This document shows positions 1-8,358 of a stretch of DNA of 64,000 bases, piece by piece (positions within the stretch are counted from its first letter, which is position 1; every line of letters begins with the position of its first letter). Under the pieces are notes generated by a model. It saw nothing but the letters and a program-made list of their open reading frames with translations. It was not told where the DNA came from and searched no databases. A program made the translations under genes and the position numbers. The stretch is from the NCBI GenBank assembly GCA_963726085.1, contig CAVSAR010000011.1, positions 238,159 through 302,158 on the forward strand. The letters are read 5' to 3'. Source of the DNA: ZC4RG30 sp963726085. GTDB taxonomy: Bacteria > Pseudomonadota > Gammaproteobacteria > Steroidobacterales > Steroidobacteraceae.

Positions 1-1586
<1,586 letters not shown>

Positions 1587-1597
1587 TGTCATCCGGT

Positions 1598-2479
1598 TCA
1601 GGAAACCAGCAGGCGTGCGGCCTGGCGACGCAGCAGCCCGCCAAATCCCTGGGCCACGCAGAAGGCATCGATGTCGGCCGGGTCCGGATTCCTGCGGCGC
1701 AGCTGCAGCCGTGTCGTGGGCATCTGGATGTCGCAGCGGATGCGCGTGAGCTGGCGGGCCAGGAACGCAGCCGGGCGATGTCGCGCCAGGCGCTCCACCA
1801 GCTGCGCGGCGCCGCGCAGCGGCAGGTCGCGCACCGTGTCCAGGCGCTCGTACAGCTCTTCGAGGGTGGCGAAGTTGCGCATCAGTACCGTGGCGGTCTT
1901 CGGTCCCACGCCCGGCACCCCGGGGATATTATCGACCGCGTCACCGGTGAGGGCCAGGTAGTCGGCATAGCGGTCCGGCATGACGCCAAAGCGCTCCTCG
2001 ATCTCCCCGTACTGGAAGCGCTGATCACCGGCGTAGTCCCAGTACACGTCCCCGGGGCCGATCAGCTGCGCCAGGTCCTTGTCGCGCGACACGATAGTCG
2101 CGCGCAAGCCTTCGGCGCGCATGCGCTGCACCAGCGTGCCGATGATGTCGTCGGCCTCGAACTCCGCGCTGTCGAACCACGCCACCCCCAGGTGCGAGCA
2201 GAACTGGCGGCAACGCTCGAACTGCAGCAACAGGTCCGGCGGCGCCGGTTCGCGGTTGGCCTTGTAGGCCGGGTAGATCTGGTTGCGAAAGGACGTGGCC
2301 AGGCTGCGGTCGAAGGCAACGGCCAGGTATTCGGGCTGCGCGCGCTCGATCAGGTCGCACAGGAACCGCGCAAAGCCATACACCGCATGCACCGGATTGC
2401 CATCGCCATCACGCATGTCCGGCGGCATTGAATAGTACGCGCGGAACACATATACCGAGGCATCGACGAGATGGATCAG
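1598..2479 (-). CDS. 5'-3' exonuclease (PolA N-terminal-like/ExoIX family), probable CTG start
   Basis: Flap or 5'-3' exonuclease related to the N-terminal nuclease domain of DNA polymerase I, without a polymerase domain. Seen: acidic metal-site motifs (EADDIIGTL, VSRDKDLAQLI) and the helix-hairpin-helix run NIPGVPGVGPKTA. The first canonical start is GTG at 2449, but the same frame continues upstream as LIHLVDASVY, which contains the first catalytic Asp of the family; before that there is a stop at 2489-2491. No ATG, GTG or TTG exists in this extension, so CTG at 2477-2479 is the most likely start (293 residues). The gene follows the HNH nuclease by 27 bases and precedes acs by 11. A lost base near the start is the alternative explanation. 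Confidence 0.85.
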   Translation of the reverse strand: MIHLVDASVYVFRAYYSMPPDMRDGDGNPVHAVYGFARFLCDLIERAQPEYLAVAFDRSLATSFRNQIYPAYKANREPAPPDLLLQFERCRQFCSHLGVAWFDSAEFEADDIIGTLVQRMRAEGLRATIVSRDKDLAQLIGPGDVYWDYAGDQRFQYGEIEERFGVMPDRYADYLALTGDAVDNIPGVPGVGPKTATVLMRNFATLEELYERLDTVRDLPLRGAAQLVERLARHRPAAFLARQLTRIRCDIQMPTTRLQLRRRNPDPADIDAFCVAQGFGGLLRRQAARLLVS

Positions 2480-2506
2480 GGTGCCCCGCTACCGCAACGC
2501 GGTGCG

Positions 2507-3193
2507 TCAGTTGGCCCAGCTGCGGATGCGCTCGTGCAGCGGACTGCTGCGCGGGAAGTGCGCCAGCAGGTACTGCATCTGGTCGGCCAGCACGCGCCGC
2601 CCCTTGAGGAAGATGTACTCCGCATACGTGGGCGTGAACGGCACGGCGATCAACTGCATCTTGGCCTGCTCGGGCGTGCGCGAGGCCTTGGCGTTGTTGC
2701 AGCGGCGGCAGGCCGTGGCCACGTTGCTCCACTTGTCCTGCCCGCCCTGGCTGAACGGCCGGATGTGGTCGCGCGACAGCTCCACGGCGTGAAACCGCTG
2801 CGCACAGTACAGGCACAGGTAGCCATCACGCCTGAACAGGGTCTGGTTGTTGAGCGGCGGCACGTAGTCGTGCCGGGTATTGCCGGGATTGGCGGTATGG
2901 CCAATGGTGGCAATGATGGAGCTGACCTCCAGGACCGTACGGCGACCGGAGCGTGCGTTGTAACCGCCATGCAGGCTGTACAGCGGCGAACCGCAGGCAT
3001 ACGCCACCTGGCCCTGGTGGTAGAGACGGGCAGCTTCCTTGTAGTCGATCCACTCCAGGGGCATGCCGGCCACGTCGGCGCGGAGCACAGACTGGCTCAA
3101 TCCGGCGGCGTGGATGGTCACGACCTTCAGATTGGCGTCGCTGTCGTCGCGTCGCGGCCCCCTGGCAGGGATGTCATTCCGGTTCCGGTTCAA
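2507..3193 (-). CDS. HNH endonuclease
   Basis: Putative metal-dependent HNH nuclease of the McrA/CRISPR-free chromosomal type. Seen: FRRDGYLCLYC, then SRDHIRPFSQGG and WSNVATACRRCNNAKASRTP, giving the CxxC-H/D-N-CxxC-N pattern of a zinc-stabilised beta-beta-alpha-metal fold in the second half of a 228-residue protein. The first 20 or so residues are low in hydrophobic content and the conserved part begins near VVTIHAAGLSQ, so a start slightly downstream is possible. It heads a minus-strand operon with the 5'-3' exonuclease and acs, and is divergent from the oxidoreductase at 3246. Homologs of this type are common housekeeping-associated genes in gammaproteobacteria; the substrate is unknown. 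Confidence 0.85.
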   Translation of the reverse strand: MNRNRNDIPARGPRRDDSDANLKVVTIHAAGLSQSVLRADVAGMPLEWIDYKEAARLYHQGQVAYACGSPLYSLHGGYNARSGRRTVLEVSSIIATIGHTANPGNTRHDYVPPLNNQTLFRRDGYLCLYCAQRFHAVELSRDHIRPFSQGGQDKWSNVATACRRCNNAKASRTPEQAKMQLIAVPFTPTYAEYIFLKGRRVLADQMQYLLAHFPRSSPLHERIRSWAN

Positions 3194-3245
3194 GCGCCGT
3201 CAAGATTATGATAGGTCGCAGCAACAGACAACGAGGCGGGGGCGA

Positions 3246-4259
3246 ATGAAGACCTGGCGGGTAGTGGCGGGAAGCCACGTGGACGGCCTGAAGCTCACGG
3301 ACGAGGTGCCCGGCGAGCTGGCGCCCTTACAGGTGCGGGTGCGCCTGCGGGGGGCGTCCCTTAACTTTCGCGACATCATGGTATTGCGCGGCATGTACCC
3401 GGTCGGATCCCCGGCACCGCTGGTGCCCGGCTCCGACGGCGCCGGGGACGTGGTGGAAACCGGCAGCGCGGTCACGCGCTTCAAGGTCGGCGACCGGGTG
3501 ACCACCAGCTTCTTTCCGGATTGGATAGAGGGTCCGCCCACCCCCGTGAAGATCGCCGGCGCCCTGGGCGGCGGCGGTGCGGGCACCCTGGCCGAGCAGG
3601 TGGTACTGGGCGAGCACTCGCTGATCCTGTCGCCGCGACACCTGGACTATGTGCAGGCCGCCACCCTGACCTGCGCTGGAGTGACTGCCTGGCGCGCGCT
3701 GTTTGTAGCCGCGCGGATCCGCCCCGGGGACACCGTGCTGCTGCTGGGCACCGGCGGTGTGTCGATATGGGCGCTGCAGCTGGCCAAGGCGGCCGGCGCG
3801 CGGGTCATCATCACCTCCTCCAGCGATGCCAAGCTGGCCCGCGCCAGGGAACTGGGCGCCGACCAGACAATCAACTACACCACGACACCGGAATGGTCCG
3901 CTGAAGTGCGCCGCCTGACCCACGGCGAAGGCGTCGACGTGGTGCTGGAGGTCGGCGGTGAAAAGACCATTGGCCAGTCCCTGGCAGCCGTGCGCATGGA
4001 TGGGGTTATCGTGATCATCGGTGCGGTCAGCGGCAGCGGCGGCGCCATCGTGCCGCGGCAGTTGATCAGCGGCAGCATCCGGGTGCAGGGTGTGTACGTG
4101 GGCAGCCGCAGGATGCACGAGGATCTGGCCCGGTTCGTGGATCTGGCCAAGATCAACCCGGTGGTGGACCGGTCGTTTGCCCTGGCGCAAGCACCGGATG
4201 CGTTCAAGTATTTCGAGGCTGGCAGGCACTTTGGCAAGGTGGGTATTGCCTGCAGCTGA
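3246..4259 (+). CDS. Zinc-independent MDR/quinone oxidoreductase
   Basis: NAD(P)H-dependent medium-chain dehydrogenase/reductase, 337 residues. Seen: the N-terminal GroES-like fold with SLNFRDIMVLRG, where Asn replaces the catalytic zinc Cys, the hallmark of the quinone reductase branch; the substrate-entry stretch GGGGAGTLAEQV; and the Rossmann loop LLLGTGGVSIWALQLAK followed by ARELGADQTINY. No structural-zinc cysteine cluster is seen. The ATG at 3246 is chosen because family homology begins at MKTWRVV and a purine-rich GAGGCGGGGG precedes it; the open frame upstream overlaps the HNH gene. Substrate cannot be told from sequence. Confidence 0.88.
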   Translation: MKTWRVVAGSHVDGLKLTDEVPGELAPLQVRVRLRGASLNFRDIMVLRGMYPVGSPAPLVPGSDGAGDVVETGSAVTRFKVGDRVTTSFFPDWIEGPPTPVKIAGALGGGGAGTLAEQVVLGEHSLILSPRHLDYVQAATLTCAGVTAWRALFVAARIRPGDTVLLLGTGGVSIWALQLAKAAGARVIITSSSDAKLARARELGADQTINYTTTPEWSAEVRRLTHGEGVDVVLEVGGEKTIGQSLAAVRMDGVIVIIGAVSGSGGAIVPRQLISGSIRVQGVYVGSRRMHEDLARFVDLAKINPVVDRSFALAQAPDAFKYFEAGRHFGKVGIACS

Positions 4260-4300
4260 TGTGGGAAGTTTTAAAACACTAAGGAGAGGGACTTAAAACC

Positions 4301-5002
4301 ATGCGTGGACTCAAACAGACAATGCGCCTGCTGGCCACCGCGGTAGTGGCCACGGCGGCTGCCGCCGTAGTGACACTTCCGGCCATCTCGGTCGTGACCG
4401 CCAAGGAAAAGCCGCCGGAGGAATGGGACGGCCTGGTGCGCAAGTCCAGCAAGAAACTCGACAACGTCTACGTGCGGCCCAACGTGGAGTTCAAGGCCTA
4501 CAAGAGCGTGATGCTGGACCCGGTGGACGTGAAGTTCGACAAGAACTGGGACCCCAACAGCGGCACGCGCGGGGTGTCGGGCCGGCTGGATGCCGGGGAT
4601 ATCGACAAGATCCGCACCGGCCTGAGTGCGCTGTTCGCCGACGAGTTCTCCAAGCGGCTGGCCAAGTCCGGCTACCCGGTGGTCACCGCCGCCGGTGACG
4701 ACGTGCTGCGCATCAAGGCGGCGATCATCAACCTTTATGTCAATGCCCCGGAGAAGCAGACCGCCGGCATTTCGCGCAGCTACACCATGGACGCGGGCCA
4801 CGCCACGGTGGTCATGGAAGCCGCAGATTCCATCACTGGCCAGTCGCTGGCGCGCGTCGTGGACACGCAGCAGGGCCTGGACAACGGCACGCTGCAATGG
4901 ACCACGTCGGTGTCCAATTCCGCCGAGGCGCGCCGCATCGTCGGCCTGTGGGCAGCGGCGGTGGTCAGGGGCCTGGACAAGGTCAACGGCAAGACCAAGT
5001 AA
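4301..5002 (+). CDS. DUF3313-like secreted protein, paralog 1 of 3
   Basis: Hypothetical exported protein of 233 residues with a Sec signal peptide (hydrophobic run LLATAVVATAAAAVVTLPA, cleavage likely around VVTA-KEK). The mature part has the pattern EEWDGLVRK, VRPNVEFKAYKSVMLDPVDV and a C-terminal SNSAEARRIVGLW segment, resembling DUF3313, a family of exported proteins of unknown function. It is the first of three tandem paralogs sharing signal-peptide style, the WDGLV motif, VVDTQQGL and the SNSAEARRI end. The leader has GAGAGGGACTTAAAACC before the ATG, echoed before the other two copies. No lipobox is present, so it is probably periplasmic. Function unknown. Confidence 0.8.
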   Translation: MRGLKQTMRLLATAVVATAAAAVVTLPAISVVTAKEKPPEEWDGLVRKSSKKLDNVYVRPNVEFKAYKSVMLDPVDVKFDKNWDPNSGTRGVSGRLDAGDIDKIRTGLSALFADEFSKRLAKSGYPVVTAAGDDVLRIKAAIINLYVNAPEKQTAGISRSYTMDAGHATVVMEAADSITGQSLARVVDTQQGLDNGTLQWTTSVSNSAEARRIVGLWAAAVVRGLDKVNGKTK

Positions 5003-5020
5003 ACCGCGCCAACTAAGCAA

Positions 5021-5043
5021 CTGCGCTGCTAGCCGCAGCGCAG
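5021..5043 (+). terminator. Perfect 9-bp hairpin after DUF3313 paralog 1
   Basis: CTGCGCTGC at 5021-5029 pairs exactly with GCAGCGCAG at 5035-5043 around a 5-base loop. It lies 19 bases after the stop of paralog 1. There is no T-run, so it may be an RNA-stabilising or attenuating hairpin rather than a full intrinsic terminator. Confidence 0.55.
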
Positions 5044-5091
5044 ACGTTAACGGTGCCAAGGTTGCGGGCGCATGCCGCTGCGCATGGGCCT

Positions 5092-5109
5092 TAGCCCGAC
5101 GCCGGGCTA
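5092..5109 (+). repeat. 7-bp hairpin upstream of DUF3313 paralog 2
   Basis: TAGCCCG at 5092-5098 pairs with CGGGCTA at 5103-5109 around the 4-base loop ACGC, ending 25 bases before the ATG of paralog 2. It sits in the probable leader and might affect translation or message decay; no T-run follows. Confidence 0.35.
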
Positions 5110-5134
5110 GGCTGGAGGCAAAGGACTGAAGACC

Positions 5135-5824
5135 ATGGGAATCAAGCAAGGCATGCGCCAGCTAAGCCCCGCAGTGGTGGTGATCGCCGTCGCGGCGCTG
5201 CTGGCGGTCCCGATTGTGACGGCCAAGGAAGAACCCAGGCAGGAATGGGACGGCCTGGTGCGCAAGGCCGGCTACCAGCTGGACAACGTCTGGGTCCGCC
5301 CGAATGTGCAGTTCAAGGCCTACAAGCGCGTGCGCCTGCCACCGGTGGAGGTGACCTTCTCCAAGGACTGGGACCCTAACCACGGCACGCGAATGCTCTC
5401 GAGCCAGGTGACCAAGGAAGACATGCAGAACATCCGCGACGGGTTGTCGCAGATGTTCCATGACGAGTTCGCCAAGCGCCTGGCCCAGGGCGGTTACGCC
5501 CTCGCGGATACGAACGAGGACGACGTGCTGATCGTGCAGGCGGCGCTGGCCAATCTCTACATCAATGCACCAACGACCAACGGCGCCAGCGCCACCCGCG
5601 TGTACACCATGGATGCAGGACGGGTGTCCGTGGTGATGCAACTGTCCGACGCACCGACCCACCAGTTGCTGGCGCGCGTCGTCGACACGCAGCAGGGCCT
5701 GAGTAACGGGTACTGGAGCTGGACCACCTCGGTGTCCAATTCCGCCGAGGCCCGCCGCATCATTGGCATCTGGGCCGAGGCACTTCGCGCGGCGCTCGAT
5801 CGGGTCAACGGCAAGCGGCCGTAG
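5135..5824 (+). CDS. DUF3313-like secreted protein, paralog 2 of 3
   Basis: Exported protein of 229 residues with a signal peptide (AVVVIAVAALLAVPIVTA then KEE). The mature sequence keeps QEWDGLVRK, VWVRPNVQFKAYKRVRLPP and VVDTQQGL, and is closer to paralog 3 than to paralog 1 (shared KRVRLPPV motif, DVLIVQAALANLYINAP against DVLIVHAALANLYVNGP). The leader AAAGGACTGAAGACC before the ATG matches the leader of paralog 1. Downstream of its stop lies a degenerate copy of the 3' end of the S41 peptidase gene (5849-5925), which shows how paralog 3 arose. Function unknown; probably periplasmic. Confidence 0.8.
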   Translation: MGIKQGMRQLSPAVVVIAVAALLAVPIVTAKEEPRQEWDGLVRKAGYQLDNVWVRPNVQFKAYKRVRLPPVEVTFSKDWDPNHGTRMLSSQVTKEDMQNIRDGLSQMFHDEFAKRLAQGGYALADTNEDDVLIVQAALANLYINAPTTNGASATRVYTMDAGRVSVVMQLSDAPTHQLLARVVDTQQGLSNGYWSWTTSVSNSAEARRIIGIWAEALRAALDRVNGKRP

Positions 5825-5848
5825 GCGCCGGGATCCGCGCACTCAAGG

Positions 5849-5925
5849 CAGCGCAGGATCCGCCTGTTGCCCCAGCGTGGCGCGGGCGGCAAGTGCCGCC
5901 GCCTGCACTTGAACCCGCCGCAACA
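5849..5925 (-). pseudogene. Relic of the 3' end of the S41 peptidase gene
   Basis: On the minus strand this segment reads PPAPRWGNRRILR, closely matching the real C-terminus of the S41 peptidase, VPPAQPWRNNRILR, encoded at 6694-6745. The DNA match begins with GCGCAGGATCCG in both places and continues through the CAAGTGCCGCC/CCAGTGCCGCC stretch. The relic lies downstream of DUF3313 paralog 2 just as the intact tail lies downstream of paralog 3, so the duplication unit contained a DUF3313 gene plus the end of the convergent peptidase gene. Confidence 0.75.
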
Positions 5926-5989
5926 GGCGGCGGCCGATCACCGGTTGCAGCTGCGAACGGCAGGGACTTTAGGCAAGGGACGCGAAACC

Positions 5990-6664
5990 ATGTTCGCACT
6001 CAAACTCGCGATGCGGCTGCTGACCGCCGCAGTGCTGGTAACCGCTGCGGCCGCGCTGCAGCTGGCAATACCGCTGGCGACAGCCGCAGAAGAACCCATG
6101 CAGGAATGGGACGGCCTGGTGCATAAGTACAACGACAAGCTGGAAAACGTCTGGGTCCGCCCCAACGTGCAGTTCAAGGCCTACAAGCGCGTACGCCTGC
6201 CACCGGTGGACGTGACATTCGCCAAGGATTGGGACCCGAACCGCGGCTTACGAAGCCCCACGAAAGAAGAAATCCGGAACATACGTTCCGGACTGGCAGA
6301 GATGTTCCACAAAGAGTTCGCCAAACAGCTCGCAAAGGGTGGTTACGTTCTTACGGATTCCAATGCCGAGGACGTGCTGATCGTGCACGCGGCGCTGGCC
6401 AACCTCTACGTCAATGGCCCGGAGGCGACCAACTCGGACCTCGCCCGTGCGCAAACGATGACAACCGGAAGAGTGTCGGTGGTGATGCAGCTGTCGGATT
6501 CCGTGACCCAGCAGTTGCTGGCGCGCGTCGTCGACACGCAGTACGGCGATGAACGCGGCAACCTGTCCTGGAGCGCTTCGGTGGCCAGCTCCGATGAGGC
6601 CCGGCGCATCATTGACCTCTGGGCCTATGCACTGCGACTGTCACTCGACAAGGTCAACAAGTAA
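5990..6664 (+). CDS. DUF3313-like secreted protein, paralog 3 of 3
   Basis: Exported protein of 224 residues. The ATG at 5990 is chosen because the signal peptide starts there (FALKLAMRLLTAAVLVTAAA, cleaved near ATA-AEE); the frame upstream has no coding character. The mature part repeats QEWDGLVHK, VWVRPNVQFKAYKRVRLPP and ends SSDEARRIIDLWAYALRLSL. The leader AGGGACTTTAGG resembles that of paralog 1. It is convergent with the S41 peptidase gene, which ends 30 bases further on. Function unknown; three retained copies suggest dosage or divergence of partner specificity, but this is inference. Confidence 0.8.
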   Translation: MFALKLAMRLLTAAVLVTAAAALQLAIPLATAAEEPMQEWDGLVHKYNDKLENVWVRPNVQFKAYKRVRLPPVDVTFAKDWDPNRGLRSPTKEEIRNIRSGLAEMFHKEFAKQLAKGGYVLTDSNAEDVLIVHAALANLYVNGPEATNSDLARAQTMTTGRVSVVMQLSDSVTQQLLARVVDTQYGDERGNLSWSASVASSDEARRIIDLWAYALRLSLDKVNK

Positions 6665-6694
6665 CCGCACATCGCGGGAAACGCCTGTAAGTGA

Positions 6695-8272
6695 TCAGCG
6701 CAGGATCCGGTTGTTGCGCCAGGGCTGCGCCGGCGGCACCAGTGCCGCCCCGCCTTCGCCAGACCCAGAGGCAGCCGCCTGCTTGCGGCCGCTGGCGTCA
6801 AACGGCAGGACTGCCGTGCAGGATCCGTTTTCCCGGTAGGTCAGTGCCACCCGCAGCTGCTCTTCGGCAGGATCCCCCAGCGGGTGGGCCAGGTCATCCT
6901 GCGCGCCGCAGCCCGGAAGGTTGGCGCTGGGATCCCCGGTGGCCGCGGTGCGCGTGGCGGAGAAGCCGTCGGCATAGTCGCCAAAGCCCAGTGCGTTGAC
7001 GCCACGAAACTGGATGGAAAAGTAGGTCGTGCCGCAGTTGTCCTGCGGATAGAACCCATAGGGTTTGCCGCAGGTGGTCAGGCCAATCTGGTTGACGGTC
7101 ACGCCCGCGCCCTTGAGGCCGTTGATGATGGACTCGCTGGCCGAACAGGTGTCCCCGGTGGTCAATACATACACCCGCGCCAACCCCAGCCAGGGCAGCG
7201 CCACACCGGAGGTGGTCGAAAATCCCTGGGTGACCGTGAGGAACTTATTTGGCGTGATGGCATCGCCGCTGACCGGATCGGTGGTCGGATGCTTGGCGTT
7301 GAACTGCACCAGCTCAAAGGTCTTGCCGCCGGCCTGCGCCGGACCGGCAATCATGTAGGCCAGCTCGTTGGCAATGTCGAGGTAGCCGCCGCCGTTGTAG
7401 CGCAGGTCCAGCACCAGGTCCTGGATGCCGGCTGCCTTGAGCGAGGCGATGGCCGTCACCAGCTTGGCTTCGGCGGTAGCCACGTGACTGCTGAACAGCA
7501 GGTAGCCGACCGTACCGGACGGGGTGTTGAGGGTGGACACGATGGGCACCGGATTGCTGGTCACCACCGCTGCGGTCAACGTGACATCGAGATTTGCACT
7601 GGTTACCGGATTGGACAGGCGCAGCTGGTGCACGCCCCCGGCGGCGCTGGGATAAATCGCCTCGGAGATCTTGTCCACACCGGTGCTGGAGTTGTCGTTG
7701 ACCACGTCGACGCCATCGGTCAACAGCAAACTCATGCCGCGGCTGACGCCCGCGGTGGCTGCCGCCGAGCCGGGTTCCACGTAGCGCACCTTTACCGAGC
7801 GCGGCACGGCGGGCGCGGCGACTTCCCAGTCGATGCCATAGCCGACCTCGGCACCGGACCCGGACAGTGCGGCCCAGGCCGCCGTGTCATAGGTGAAATG
7901 GAACTGGTCCTTGTCCTTGCCACTGGGGGTCTTGGCACTGGTCTTCAGCAGGTCGAAGTACGCCAGCGGATCGTTGGTCAGTGCCGGGTCACTGTCGGGC
8001 ACCTCGCTGTACCAGAGGTACAGGTCGTTGGTCCAGGAGCGCAACCAGTAGTTCTCCAGCGTGGTGCTGCCGGCGCGATCCGGATAGGCCTTGCCGGTGT
8101 CCGGATCCTTGCCGGTGCGCGGTGTCTTGCACTGGGCCGCATAGTTGGACGCCGGCAGGAACACGCCGGGCTGGAATGCGGTGGCGCTGGCCGCCGGGGC
8201 CGAGCTGGAACCACCACCACAAGCGCCAAGAGACAGGGTAAGCGCGAGCAGTGCCGCGTATAGCAACCTCAT
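6695..8272 (-). CDS. S41-family (C-terminal processing type) peptidase lipoprotein
   Basis: Serine protease of the Tsp/CtpA clan, 525 residues, predicted lipid-anchored in the periplasm: lipobox LGAC at residues 15-18 followed by GGGSSS. Seen: a PDZ-like segment around residues 150-240 (VRYVEPGSAAATAGVSRGM), the S41 core LVLDLRYNGGG, and the catalytic pair in CSASES near residue 375 and TTCGKPYG about 24 residues later, matching the family Ser and Lys. The glycine/serine-rich C-terminal tail ends RNNRILR. It is convergent with the DUF3313 cluster, and a copy of its tail lies inside that cluster. It is divergent from priA. The substrate is unknown; the DUF3313 neighbours are conceivable partners only by proximity. 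Confidence 0.88.
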   Translation of the reverse strand: MRLLYAALLALTLSLGACGGGSSSAPAASATAFQPGVFLPASNYAAQCKTPRTGKDPDTGKAYPDRAGSTTLENYWLRSWTNDLYLWYSEVPDSDPALTNDPLAYFDLLKTSAKTPSGKDKDQFHFTYDTAAWAALSGSGAEVGYGIDWEVAAPAVPRSVKVRYVEPGSAAATAGVSRGMSLLLTDGVDVVNDNSSTGVDKISEAIYPSAAGGVHQLRLSNPVTSANLDVTLTAAVVTSNPVPIVSTLNTPSGTVGYLLFSSHVATAEAKLVTAIASLKAAGIQDLVLDLRYNGGGYLDIANELAYMIAGPAQAGGKTFELVQFNAKHPTTDPVSGDAITPNKFLTVTQGFSTTSGVALPWLGLARVYVLTTGDTCSASESIINGLKGAGVTVNQIGLTTCGKPYGFYPQDNCGTTYFSIQFRGVNALGFGDYADGFSATRTAATGDPSANLPGCGAQDDLAHPLGDPAEEQLRVALTYRENGSCTAVLPFDASGRKQAAASGSGEGGAALVPPAQPWRNNRILR

Positions 8273-8358
8273 GGGCCACAGTAGCCATAATTGCGACTAC
8301 GATGCAATGCGCCACGGCGCGCATCGCGCCACACGTAATTCACCCGTAATCCGAAAAA

